64,000 nt of DNA from Gemmatimonadota bacterium (lineage in GTDB: Bacteria; Gemmatimonadota; Gemmatimonadetes; Gemmatimonadales; Gemmatimonadaceae), in assembly GCA_028287235.1 (NCBI GenBank), contig JAQBQB010000030.1, positions 124,001-188,000 on the forward strand, in the 5' to 3' direction. Below the pieces are notes generated by a model. The model ran no database searches and was not told the origin of the DNA. It saw only the letters and a program-made list of their open reading frames with translations. Within the stretch, counting starts at the first letter, position 1, and each line of letters begins with the position of its first letter. Shown piece by piece: positions 15,024 through 23,104 of the stretch. The translations under genes were made by a program, and so were the position numbers.

Positions 15024-17753
15024 ATGACGACTCCGCTCACGAGCATCCAGGGTTTGGGCAGCGGCATCAAATGGCAGGACTTGGTCGATCAGCTCATCGC
15101 TGTCGACACCTCCCAGCAGCTCACGCCCATCACCAACTCGTCGGCGTCCAAGACGGCGACGATGAACGGGTGGACGCAGTACGGTACCGCGGCCGCCACG
15201 TTGCTGACGTCCGTGAGCGGACTCACGAACGGCTCGGCCTTCGGTGCCGTGGGGATCTCGGCGCCGAACAGCGCGACCACCGGCCGCACGCTGCTCACGG
15301 CGAGCGCGGCGGCGACGGCGACTCCCGGCACCTACAACGTGCAGGTGCTCAGCACCGCCGCGGCGCAGCAGCTCAGCGGCAACGTCGTGTCCGACGCCAC
15401 CGCGGCACTCGGTGTGAGCGGGCAGTTCATCGTCGGCGGCAAGGTGGTCACCGTCGCCAACACCGACTCGGTCAACGCCATCCGCGACAAGGTCAACGCG
15501 CTGAATACCGGCGCGTCGGCCACGCACGTGTCGGCGTCCGTGCTCCAGTTGGGCGGCTCGTCGACGCGCCTCGTATTGTCGAGCGATCTGGGCGGCGCCG
15601 CCGGCGTCGACCTGCGCGACGCGCGCGCCACCGGTGCCGCGCCGAGCCTGATCACACAGCTCGGGTTCATCGATGGAAAGACGACGAATCTGGGAGCCGA
15701 CGGCGCCGCGCGCAGCGCGTTCTTCTCGAGCTCCTCGCAGAACGTCTCGCTGTTGGCGACCGGAGTCTCGTCCTATCCCGCGTCGAGCACGATCAACGTC
15801 AACGGTCACGCGGTCACCGTCGACGTGCAGAATCAGAGTCTCGCGGCGATCGCGGCGAGCATCAATGCGGCGCAGCCGAACACGGCGTCGGTCGAGACCG
15901 TGACCAACGGCGGCACGACGACGTATCGGCTCGCCATCGCCGGCACCGTGACCGCAACGGCGGCCGCGGGCTCGCAGCCGGTGCTCGACCTGCTTGGTCT
16001 GTCGCGCGGAACCACGGGCGTGGTGCAGCAACAGCTCTCGACGTCGAACGTGCTCCTGGATTCGAGCGGCGTCACGGCGACGGGCTCGACGACGTTGCTC
16101 GGGCTCAAGATCTCCGGCGGGATCGGTGCGCAGGTCGGCGACACGTTCACCTTCGCCGGCACCAAGGCGGACGGCACGACTCCCGTATCGCTCACCGAGA
16201 CGGTCGACGGCACGAAGACGATCGACCAGATGCTGAGCGACATCAGCACGGCCTTCAGCGCCACGGGCCGTCACGTGACCGCGTCCGTCGCCGGCGGAAA
16301 GATCTTGCTGACTGACGACGTGGGCGGCGATTCCGGACTTTCCTTTTCCGCGACCGCGAGCAACCAGAGCGGAGTCGCCGATCCTGTTACCGGCGCGAAC
16401 GTGAGCTTCGGCAGCGCGGCGACGACCGCGGTGGGACGCAAGCGTGAGCTGACGGCTGGCACCGACGCGCGCGTGCTCGTCAACGGCATCGGGTTGAACC
16501 GATCGAGCAACAGCATCAGCGACGCCATCCCGGGCGTGACGCTCAATCTGCAGCAGGCAGAGGCCGGAACGACTATCGCCGTGACCGTGTCGCGCGACTC
16601 GAGCAAAGCGGCGGCGGCGATTCAGTCCTTCGCGTCGGCGTACAACGCGCTGCAAACGTTCGTCACGTCGGCGATCGCGTCGGGCGGCGCGCTGCAGTTC
16701 AACGCCGCCGTGCGCTCGTCGTTCAACAGCATCAAGAACACGCTGCTCGTCAGCATCCCCGGTTTGCCGTCCGGCAGCACGTACAGCAGTGCCGCACTGG
16801 TCGGCGTGGCGCTCGACAAGACGGGGAAGCTCGTCGTCGATTCGACCGCGCTCAATGCCGCGCTCGCGGCCAACCCGGGTGCGGTCAAGGCGCTCTTCCA
16901 GACCAATGGCGTGGCCGCGGCCGCGAACTTCAGCTATCTCACGTCCACGGACAAATCGGCGGCCGGCGCGTATGACGTGAACATCACGCGCGCGGCAACG
17001 AACCCCGCGGTGACCGGCACGGCGACCAACTTCGCGTACGTCGCCGGCGCAACGCCGGACACGTTCACGATCAGCGATTCCAGCTCGGGGAAGTCGGGTT
17101 CCATTTCGCTCGCGACCGGCGACACGCCCGACTCCGTTGCCGCCAAGTTGAACACGTTGTTCCAGGCGCAGGGACTGCGGCTCGCCGCGTCGAACGTGGC
17201 CGGAAAGCTCACGCTGAAGGGACTCGACTACGGTAGCAGCCCGTCGTTCACGATCGGATACACGACCGCGAACGGCATCAACGTCGCGGGCCAGCTCGGC
17301 ATCGCGGCGGGCATCGTGCGCAACGGACTCGACGTGCAGGGCAGCTATGCGAGCGGCGGTACGACCTACGCGGCGACGGGTGCCGGCCAGACGCTCACGG
17401 GCGCAGTGGGCACGGCGGTCGAGGGGCTGGCGGTCTCGTACAGCGGCAGCGCGGACGTCGCCACGAGCCACCTCGATTACGCCGTGGGCGTCGCCGGACA
17501 GGCGGGGCGGATCGCCAATTCGATCAGCGCCACGGACGGCACCGTTTCCCTTCAGACGGCGGCCCTGCAGAAGAGCATCGCCGACCTGGCGACCCGCGCG
17601 ACCTCCGTGCAGGGACGCCTCGATCGGACCAAAACGGCGCTGCTAAAGCAGTTCACCGACATGGAAACGGCGCTCTCCAAGATCACCGCGCAGGGCACCT
17701 GGTTGACACAACAGATCAATGCGATGAACGGTGTTAAGAGCTCGGGCAACTGA
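15024..17753 (+). CDS. fliD: Flagellar filament cap protein FliD
   Basis: FliD caps the growing filament and folds flagellin. The N-terminus SIQGLGSGIKWQDLVDQLIA and the C-terminal helix block (LATRATSVQGRLDRTKTALL then KQFTDMETALSKITAQGTWL) are diagnostic. At 909 residues it is much larger than usual FliD (450-650). The extra length lies in repeated Ala/Thr/Ser-rich beta modules, including flagellin-hook-IN-like segments such as TINVNGHAVTVDVQNQSLAA and ADGTTPVSLTETVDGTKTID. The next gene, fliS, follows after 16 bp. Confidence 0.93.
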   Translation: MTTPLTSIQGLGSGIKWQDLVDQLIAVDTSQQLTPITNSSASKTATMNGWTQYGTAAATLLTSVSGLTNGSAFGAVGISAPNSATTGRTLLTASAAATATPGTYNVQVLSTAAAQQLSGNVVSDATAALGVSGQFIVGGKVVTVANTDSVNAIRDKVNALNTGASATHVSASVLQLGGSSTRLVLSSDLGGAAGVDLRDARATGAAPSLITQLGFIDGKTTNLGADGAARSAFFSSSSQNVSLLATGVSSYPASSTINVNGHAVTVDVQNQSLAAIAASINAAQPNTASVETVTNGGTTTYRLAIAGTVTATAAAGSQPVLDLLGLSRGTTGVVQQQLSTSNVLLDSSGVTATGSTTLLGLKISGGIGAQVGDTFTFAGTKADGTTPVSLTETVDGTKTIDQMLSDISTAFSATGRHVTASVAGGKILLTDDVGGDSGLSFSATASNQSGVADPVTGANVSFGSAATTAVGRKRELTAGTDARVLVNGIGLNRSSNSISDAIPGVTLNLQQAEAGTTIAVTVSRDSSKAAAAIQSFASAYNALQTFVTSAIASGGALQFNAAVRSSFNSIKNTLLVSIPGLPSGSTYSSAALVGVALDKTGKLVVDSTALNAALAANPGAVKALFQTNGVAAAANFSYLTSTDKSAAGAYDVNITRAATNPAVTGTATNFAYVAGATPDTFTISDSSSGKSGSISLATGDTPDSVAAKLNTLFQAQGLRLAASNVAGKLTLKGLDYGSSPSFTIGYTTANGINVAGQLGIAAGIVRNGLDVQGSYASGGTTYAATGAGQTLTGAVGTAVEGLAVSYSGSADVATSHLDYAVGVAGQAGRIANSISATDGTVSLQTAALQKSIADLATRATSVQGRLDRTKTALLKQFTDMETALSKITAQGTWLTQQINAMNGVKSSGN

Positions 17754-17769
17754 GCCGATAGTAAATGGC

Positions 17770-18171
17770 ATGAGCTACTCAAACTATGCCTCCCAGGCGA
17801 ACAAGTACCGCGAGCGGGAAATCGTCGCCGCTTCGCCTGCGAAGCTCGTCGTGATCGTCTACGATCACGTGCTGTCCAGTCTCATGCGTGCCCGCGCGGC
17901 GGGCGACGCGAAGAACATCGAGCTGCGCCTCGATTCGCTCGGTCGCGCGCGCGCGGGCATCATGGAATTGCTCGCCACTCTCGACGTCGACAAGGGCGGC
18001 GCCCTCGGCGTGAACCTGCGCTCGATCTATGGCTTCGTGTTCACGCAGCTCATGGATGAGTCGCGGAACCCCGAGGCCAAGCGCCTCGAGCGCTTGATCG
18101 CCATCGTCACCGACCTGCGCGACGCGTTCGCGACGATCGGCGCCGACAGCGCGCAGGTTTCGGCGGCCTGA
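17770..18171 (+). CDS. fliS: Flagellin export chaperone FliS
   Basis: FliS binds the C-terminus of flagellin and prevents premature polymerisation. The 133-residue product starts SYSNYASQANKYREREIVAA and has the classic PAKLVVIVYDHVLSSLMRAR and LDVDKGGALGVNLRSIYGFV segments. ATG 17770 is chosen because the family N-terminus begins there; the frame extends upstream into fliD. Its stop overlaps the next start (TGATG). Confidence 0.94.
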   Translation: MSYSNYASQANKYREREIVAASPAKLVVIVYDHVLSSLMRARAAGDAKNIELRLDSLGRARAGIMELLATLDVDKGGALGVNLRSIYGFVFTQLMDESRNPEAKRLERLIAIVTDLRDAFATIGADSAQVSAA

Positions 18172-18611
18172 TGTCCGCCAGTCGCTCGAGCGCTATCGCG
18201 CTCCACGTGGAGGCCGCCAAGCGGCTGCTCGGGGAGCTCGAGCAGCACTCGGCTACGGCACTTGGTGCGCTCGGACGCGACAGCGGCTCGGACTTCTTCG
18301 CGGCTGTGGAAGAGCGCGATCACGTGCTCGAGCAGCTGAACACCGTGGTCGAAGCGCTTGCACACGAGCGCCACGAGATCGAGCAGCCCGGCGCCGAGCA
18401 CGACGACCGCACTGGAGCGCTTCTCGCCGAAATGGCGCGGGCAGCCGCGGCAGCGCTGGAGTCGCACGAGAATCTCGTCGCTCGCACGCAGCAGGAGCGC
18501 GACCGGCTCGCCGGCGCGTTGCAGCGTACGAACCGCGCCGATTCGGTGGCCGATCAGTATGCCGTCGCATCGAGCGGCGTTCCGCAGCGAACCCTTTCGG
18601 TCAGAGGGTGA
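18171..18611 (+). CDS. FliT/FlgN-like helical flagellar chaperone (tentative)
   Basis: This 146-residue, almost entirely helical protein (HVEAAKRLLGELEQHSATAL, then ERDHVLEQLNTVVEALAHER) lies between two fliS-type genes and overlaps both neighbours by one or two bases. FliT, the chaperone of FliD, usually follows fliS, and FlgN has a similar helical design. Sequence alone does not separate the two. The final ~25 residues look disordered. Confidence 0.6.
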   Translation: MSASRSSAIALHVEAAKRLLGELEQHSATALGALGRDSGSDFFAAVEERDHVLEQLNTVVEALAHERHEIEQPGAEHDDRTGALLAEMARAAAAALESHENLVARTQQERDRLAGALQRTNRADSVADQYAVASSGVPQRTLSVRG

Positions 18612-19024
18612 TGCAGATGGCCGAGCCGCTGATGAGACACGAAGCCGCGAATTCGGCGACTTCTCGCGTTCGGGGGGGAGGACTCACCCGGGGCGAGGCG
18701 CCGGTCGACGAGCAGAGCATTCCGGACCAGTACGAGCTCTTGCTGGGCAAGATCGCTCGGGCGGAGCGCGAGCTCGAGGAAGGCGGCTCGGAAGGCCGGA
18801 GCAGCCACTTGGAGGAGGCGTCGGGGATCGTTTTCGATCTCCTGTACAGCCTGGACTTCAAGAATGGCGGCGAGCTGGTGCCTCGTTTGGCGGCGCTGTA
18901 TGGCTACATCGCGAACGAGCTTTTGAACGTAGGACGGAGCGGAGATCGCGTACAATTAGCACATCTTCGCGACATGATAACGACACTAAGGCAGTCTTGG
19001 TACGGGACTAAGAACGCGGCGTGA
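18611..19024 (+). CDS. Second FliS-like chaperone
   Basis: The 137-residue product has a FliS-type C-terminal half: DQYELLLGKIARAERELEEG, then FDLLYSLDFKNGGELVPRLA and LYGYIANELL, followed by LRDMITTLRQSWYG. This matches the LD-x-GGE-x-LxxLYxY pattern and the terminal W of FliS. The first ~35 residues are non-conserved. It is clearly diverged from the fliS at 17770. ATG 18611 overlaps the upstream TGA and follows AGAGGG. Confidence 0.75.
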   Translation: MQMAEPLMRHEAANSATSRVRGGGLTRGEAPVDEQSIPDQYELLLGKIARAERELEEGGSEGRSSHLEEASGIVFDLLYSLDFKNGGELVPRLAALYGYIANELLNVGRSGDRVQLAHLRDMITTLRQSWYGTKNAA

Positions 19025-19028
19025 GGCG

Positions 19029-19055
19029 TTGGAACAGGCCTGTCCAACTTTTTTT
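19029..19055 (+). terminator. Rho-independent terminator of the fliD-fliS operon
   Basis: The arms TTGG-A-ACA and TGTCCAA pair around a GGCC loop with one bulged A, followed by a run of seven T (19049-19055), five bases after the stop of the second fliS-like gene. Confidence 0.75.
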
Positions 19056-19065
19056 CATCCGGCGC

Positions 19066-19092
19066 TAAAGCTTTCCCGGGTACGTCCGATAC
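19066..19092 (+). promoter_or_regulatory. Sigma-28 promoter of flgM operon
   Basis: TAAAGCTT (19066-19073), an 11-base spacer and TCCGATAC (19085-19092) match the sigma-28 consensus in boxes and spacing. It implies that sigma-28 drives its own anti-sigma factor and the following chemotaxis genes. Confidence 0.82.
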
Positions 19093-19111
19093 TCAGGTGC
19101 GGAGGGAACAC

Positions 19112-19423
19112 ATGCAAATCTATCCGAAGAACACTGGGCCGCTGCGCCCGGACATCACCCGCACCTCTCAGCCCGCCGACGTCTCGGACCGTGGTTCGGT
19201 CCAGCCGATCGGGTCGGCGCCATCCGCATCGGACCGTTCGGACAAGGTTCAGATCTCGGATGCTGGACGTGCGCTTGCCGCTCGCGGCGAACGCGCTGGG
19301 TCGGCAGGGCTGGATCCCGCACGGGCTGACGCCATTCGTGGCCGCATCCTGAGCGGAGCATACGATACGCTGCAGGTTGTCGACGCGGTGGCGCGCCGGC
19401 TCCTCGACACTGGGGATCTCTGA
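19112..19423 (+). CDS. flgM: Anti-sigma-28 factor FlgM
   Basis: FlgM holds sigma-28 inactive until it is exported through the finished hook. The 103-residue product has the disordered N-terminal half and the family C-terminus: SDKVQISDAGRALA, then LDPARADAIRGRILSGAYDT, LQVVDAVARRLLDTGDL. ATG 19112 follows GGAGGGA; an in-frame GTG at 19097 has no such site. The conserved operon position after filament genes supports the call. Confidence 0.9.
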   Translation: MQIYPKNTGPLRPDITRTSQPADVSDRGSVQPIGSAPSASDRSDKVQISDAGRALAARGERAGSAGLDPARADAIRGRILSGAYDTLQVVDAVARRLLDTGDL

Positions 19424-19454
19424 TCTCCGTTCCGATTCACTCACGGACCGTGCA

Positions 19455-19832
19455 ATGAAGTTCCTCGTCGTCGACGACTCTGTCACGATGCGTCGAATCA
19501 TCATGAACGCGCTCGAGCGCATCGGCTACACCGAAGCGGTCGAGGCCAGCAACGGACACGAAGCGCTCGGTCTGTTCGACGCGAGCATCGGGTTCATCAT
19601 CACCGACTGGAACATGCCCACGATGAGCGGGCTCGAGTTCGCGCGGAGCGTCCGCGGGAACCCCTGCGGTTCCTCGGTGCCGATCCTCATGGTCACCACC
19701 CGTGGTGCCCGCGAGGACATCGTCGCCGCGGTCGAAGCGGGGGTGAACAACTACATCCTGAAGCCCTTCACGCCGTCGGTGCTGAAAGACAAGATCGACC
19801 GGCTTCTGGCGTCCGTCGAAGCAGCGGCATAA
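19455..19832 (+). CDS. cheY: Chemotaxis response regulator CheY
   Basis: The single receiver domain of 125 residues has the acidic pair Asp7/Asp8, phospho-acceptor Asp51 (IITDWNMP), Thr81 and Lys103 (YILKPF). MKFLVVDDSVTMRRIIMNAL and TDWNMPTMSGLEF are typical of CheY rather than other receivers. It lies directly before cheZ and cheA. Phospho-CheY would bind the FliM switch (not in this window). Confidence 0.95.
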   Translation: MKFLVVDDSVTMRRIIMNALERIGYTEAVEASNGHEALGLFDASIGFIITDWNMPTMSGLEFARSVRGNPCGSSVPILMVTTRGAREDIVAAVEAGVNNYILKPFTPSVLKDKIDRLLASVEAAA

Positions 19833-19842
19833 GGAAATTCAG

Positions 19843-20526
19843 ATGAGACCCCCGGAAGAGCTGCTGTATGACTCGGAAGCGTCGCTGCGGCTCGTCGATC
19901 ACGCGATCGAGGAGCTGAGCACCTCGGGGGCGGACCTGGATCGCGATGCACGCATCCTCCTCGAGCACGCGATCGCCCAGCCGGGTGGATTCGCCGAGTT
20001 GTCGCGGACGCTGCTTCGCGCATACACCGAGACTGCCGGCATCGTCATCCGCATTCGCGAAAGCTGTGGAATGGCTGACGACGCGGGCGTCGACAAGCTG
20101 CAGCAGATGCACGGCCGCCTGCGCGAGGTGTCGTCGGCCACCGAACTGGCGGCGACGGACATTCTCGACGGCTTGAGCCGCACGGTGCAGCTCGTCGAGC
20201 AGCTCGACGCGCCCGTCGCGCTTTCCGACGAGGACCGTCACCGCATGGTCGCCTCGGTGCGCGACGAGTTGAGCGGCGTGATGAACCACCTGCAGTTCCA
20301 GGACATCACGGCGCAGCAGCTCGGCCACATCGCCAGCCTCCTGGGCGACATGCATCGCCGCATCAATCAGATCGTGACGGTATTCGAGCAGCCGGCCGCT
20401 CTGTTCGCGCGAGACGAGTCGCTCGCCGGCTCCTTCGACCCCAACGCGACGACGACCCCGTCGGCGGATCGCCAGGCGGTGGCCGATGAGATCTTCGCTA
20501 TCCGCGCCGAACGCAAGACGGCCTGA
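19843..20526 (+). CDS. cheZ: CheY-phosphate phosphatase CheZ
   Basis: CheZ removes phosphate from CheY. The 227-residue product is a long helical hairpin with the active-site segment MNHLQFQDITAQQLGHIASL, in which the Asp and the catalytic Gln of the F-Q-D-[LI]-T-x-Q motif are kept. The C-terminal CheY-binding peptide is recognisable only loosely (ADRQAVADEIFAIRAE). The cheY-cheZ-cheA order supports the call. CheZ is best known from Proteobacteria; here it occurs beside a P5-less CheA. Confidence 0.92.
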   Translation: MRPPEELLYDSEASLRLVDHAIEELSTSGADLDRDARILLEHAIAQPGGFAELSRTLLRAYTETAGIVIRIRESCGMADDAGVDKLQQMHGRLREVSSATELAATDILDGLSRTVQLVEQLDAPVALSDEDRHRMVASVRDELSGVMNHLQFQDITAQQLGHIASLLGDMHRRINQIVTVFEQPAALFARDESLAGSFDPNATTTPSADRQAVADEIFAIRAERKTA

Positions 20527-20554
20527 CGTTCACCCGGCTGACGGCCTGCTTCCG

Positions 20555-22183
20555 ATGTCTTCCGCCGCCGATCCCGCTGGCGCCGCTGCTGCCCCAGAGT
20601 TGAACGAAGTTGCGCTCCGCCTCGACGATCTCGAGGCGGGGCGCGCTGACGCGCTCGCCGCGCTGCGTCCCGCGCTGCATCGCGTCGTCGTCTCCTCCGG
20701 CATCAGCGGCGCGGTCAAGACGCTCGTGGTGCAGGCGCTGCTGCTGCTCGACGATCCGCGCATTGCCGACGGCCGCGCCGGCGCGCCCTTCCTCCACAAG
20801 ATTCGCAAGCTCGTCGACGCGGCCCGTGCCGCGCACGCCGACGGCGCCGCCATGCCGGCCACACGAGCGACGCAGGCGGGGCGCGCCGAGTTCAGTCCCG
20901 ACGCGCTTCTGTCGCCCAACACCGATCGCGGTCTCGTTGAAGAGTTCGTGCTCGAGAGCCGCGAGCAGCTCGAGATCGCCGAGTCCGCGTTGCTCAGGCT
21001 CGACACCGATCCCGACGATGTCGACGCGCTCGACACGCTCTTCCGCGCGCTGCACACCATCAAGGGCACGTCGGCATTTCTTGGCGTGGAGCACGCGACG
21101 GAGCTCGCGCACCACGCCGAGTCGCTGCTCGTGCGTGTGCGGTCGGGTGCGGCGGTGTGCAGCGGCGAATTGTCGAATCTCGTATTCCGCAGCATCGACA
21201 TGCTCGACTCGATGCTCGTGTCGATCGAACGCGCGGCCGACGGCGAGACGGCGATGCTTCCCGACGGATTCCGTCCGCTGTTGGGCATTCTTCGCGACGG
21301 CCCCACGTCGGACGTGCAGGAAGGCGAACGCGGACGCCGCTCGGGCAAGATGCGCCGCCTGCGCTTCGCCGACACCAGCGTGCGCGTTCGCTCGGCCGAT
21401 CTCGACCGCCTCGTGGGCGTGGTGCGCGAACTGGTGCTCACGCATACGATGTTGTCGCGCGACCCCGCGTTGCGCGCCGGCGCGAACCAAGAGCTCGGCC
21501 GCAAGATCGCGCACGCCGAGCGGCTGGCGTTCGAGCTCGAGGAAGTGGCGACGGAGCTGCGCACCGTGCCCTTCGCGCCTACGATGCAGAAGCTCGCGCG
21601 GCTCACGCGCGACGTTGCGTACCAGAGCGGCAAGTCCATCGAGCTCGTGACCGAAGGCGATGAGATTCTCGTGGAGCGCACGATGGCCGACGCGCTCGCC
21701 GATCCGCTGCTGCACATGGTACGCAACGCGATCGACCACGGCATCGAGTCCACGGCGGCGCGGCGGCTCGCCGGCAAGCCCGACGCGGGACAGTTGCGCG
21801 TGACCGCGCAACGGCTCGGCACGCAGCTCGTCATCGAGATCTCCGACGATGGCCGCGGCATGCGTGTGGAGGAGCTGGTGCGCACGGCCGTGGAGCGCGG
21901 CCTGATCAACCCCGACTCCCCGCTCTCCGACCAGGAAGCGTTTGCCCTGATTTTCCGACCCGGCTTCTCGACGGCCGCGGTGGTCACCGAGCTTTCCGGA
22001 CGGGGCGTCGGCATGGACGTCGTCCGCACGAACGTGGAGCAGGTCGGCGGCGCGATCGAGACTGCCTCTCGCGTAGGCCAGGGAACGACGTTTACCATTC
22101 GTCTCCCGTTCCGGTCGCAGCCGGCGCGCAGCCCGCAGCAAACCTGGGTGGATTCGCAGAGGACGATCGGCCTGATCGCATGA
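20555..22183 (+). CDS. cheA: Chemotaxis histidine kinase CheA lacking the P5 (CheW-like) domain
   Basis: This 542-residue CheA has a ~120-residue N-terminal extension, then an HPt domain with phospho-acceptor His167 in LFRALHTIKGTSAFLGV. The dimerisation helix region (SADLDRLVGVVRELVLTHTM) and kinase domain follow, with N box LHMVRNAIDHG, G1 ISDDGRGM, GFSTA and GRGVGMDVVRTNVEQVGGAI. The protein ends about 25 residues after TTFTIRLPF, where the ~130-residue P5 domain that binds CheW and receptors should begin. Start ATG 20555 lies 28 bp after cheZ. The stop overlaps the next start by 4 bp, and I see no frameshift hiding a P5 downstream. Confidence 0.93.
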   Translation: MSSAADPAGAAAAPELNEVALRLDDLEAGRADALAALRPALHRVVVSSGISGAVKTLVVQALLLLDDPRIADGRAGAPFLHKIRKLVDAARAAHADGAAMPATRATQAGRAEFSPDALLSPNTDRGLVEEFVLESREQLEIAESALLRLDTDPDDVDALDTLFRALHTIKGTSAFLGVEHATELAHHAESLLVRVRSGAAVCSGELSNLVFRSIDMLDSMLVSIERAADGETAMLPDGFRPLLGILRDGPTSDVQEGERGRRSGKMRRLRFADTSVRVRSADLDRLVGVVRELVLTHTMLSRDPALRAGANQELGRKIAHAERLAFELEEVATELRTVPFAPTMQKLARLTRDVAYQSGKSIELVTEGDEILVERTMADALADPLLHMVRNAIDHGIESTAARRLAGKPDAGQLRVTAQRLGTQLVIEISDDGRGMRVEELVRTAVERGLINPDSPLSDQEAFALIFRPGFSTAAVVTELSGRGVGMDVVRTNVEQVGGAIETASRVGQGTTFTIRLPFRSQPARSPQQTWVDSQRTIGLIA

Positions 22184-23103
22184 CAATTCCGGTATTGCAC
22201 CCGCACGAGTCGTGGACGCGAATGGTCATCGCGATCTCCGGCTCGAGCGGGCTCATTGGCTCGGCACTCGTCCGCGCGCTCGACGCGCACGGGCACGAGA
22301 TCCGTCCTCTCGTGCGGCGCGCGGCGCGAACGCCGCTCGAGATTTCGTGGGATCCGGAGGGCGGAACGATCGACACGAGCCGCCTCGAGGGCGTCGACGC
22401 CGTGGTCAATCTCGCGGGCGAAAATATCGCGCAGCGCTGGACGGGCGGCGCCAAGCGCCGTATTCGCGACAGCCGCGTGAAGGGCACGGCGCTGCTCGCG
22501 CGAACGCTGGCGCTGCTTTCCGCCAAGCCGCGCGCCTTTCTGAGCGGTTCGGCGGTGGGTATCTACGGCGATCGCGGCGACGAGACGCTGGACGAAGCGA
22601 GCGCACCCGGCTCGGGTTTTCTCGCGTCTGTCTGCAAGGACTGGGAAGCGGCCACCGCGCCGGCGAGTGATGCGGGCATTCGCGTGATACATCTTCGTAC
22701 GGGCATCGTGCTCTCTTCCACCGGCGGCGCGCTCGCGAAGATGCTCCCGGTTTTCCGCCTCGGCGCCGGCGGCCGATTGGGCAGCGGGAAGCAGTGGATG
22801 AGCTGGATCTCCCTCACCGACCACATCGAGGCGACGGCGTCTCTGCTGCGCAACGACTCCGCGGCGGGAGCGTACAACCTCGTGGGTCCGAACCCGGTGA
22901 CGAACGCGGAGTTCACGCGAACGCTGGCCAACGTGCTCCGCCGCCCCGCGGCGCTCACCGTTCCGCGGTTCGCGCTCGCGCTAGCGCTAGGCGAGATGGC
23001 GGACGAAACGGTGCTCGCCAGCCAACGCGTGCGGCCGCGCCGGTTGCTCGAGTCGGGTTACGCGTTCGGACGGCCGACCCTCGAGGCCGCACTGCGCGCG
23101 TAG
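22180..23103 (+). CDS. TIGR01777 family (YfcH-like) NAD(P)-binding epimerase
   Basis: A 307-residue SDR-type protein. The Rossmann motif is ISGSSGLIGSALVRAL (residues about 18-33). Family marks are VVNLAGENIAQRWTGGAKRR, SGSAVGIYGDRGDETLDE, LRTGIVLSSTGGALAKMLPV and WMSWISLTDHIEA. YfcH-type proteins are conserved but their substrate is unknown; some resemble plant cell-division inhibitor homologues. The start overlaps the cheA stop (ATGA). An in-frame ATG at 22222 is closer to the Rossmann motif and could be the true start. Confidence 0.9.
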   Translation: MTIPVLHPHESWTRMVIAISGSSGLIGSALVRALDAHGHEIRPLVRRAARTPLEISWDPEGGTIDTSRLEGVDAVVNLAGENIAQRWTGGAKRRIRDSRVKGTALLARTLALLSAKPRAFLSGSAVGIYGDRGDETLDEASAPGSGFLASVCKDWEAATAPASDAGIRVIHLRTGIVLSSTGGALAKMLPVFRLGAGGRLGSGKQWMSWISLTDHIEATASLLRNDSAAGAYNLVGPNPVTNAEFTRTLANVLRRPAALTVPRFALALALGEMADETVLASQRVRPRRLLESGYAFGRPTLEAALRA

Positions 23104-23104
23104 G

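Noticed and set aside
14973-17471. 832-codon open frame opposite fliD
   Set aside because: Arg/Gly-rich antisense frame produced by codon bias; no recognisable domain.
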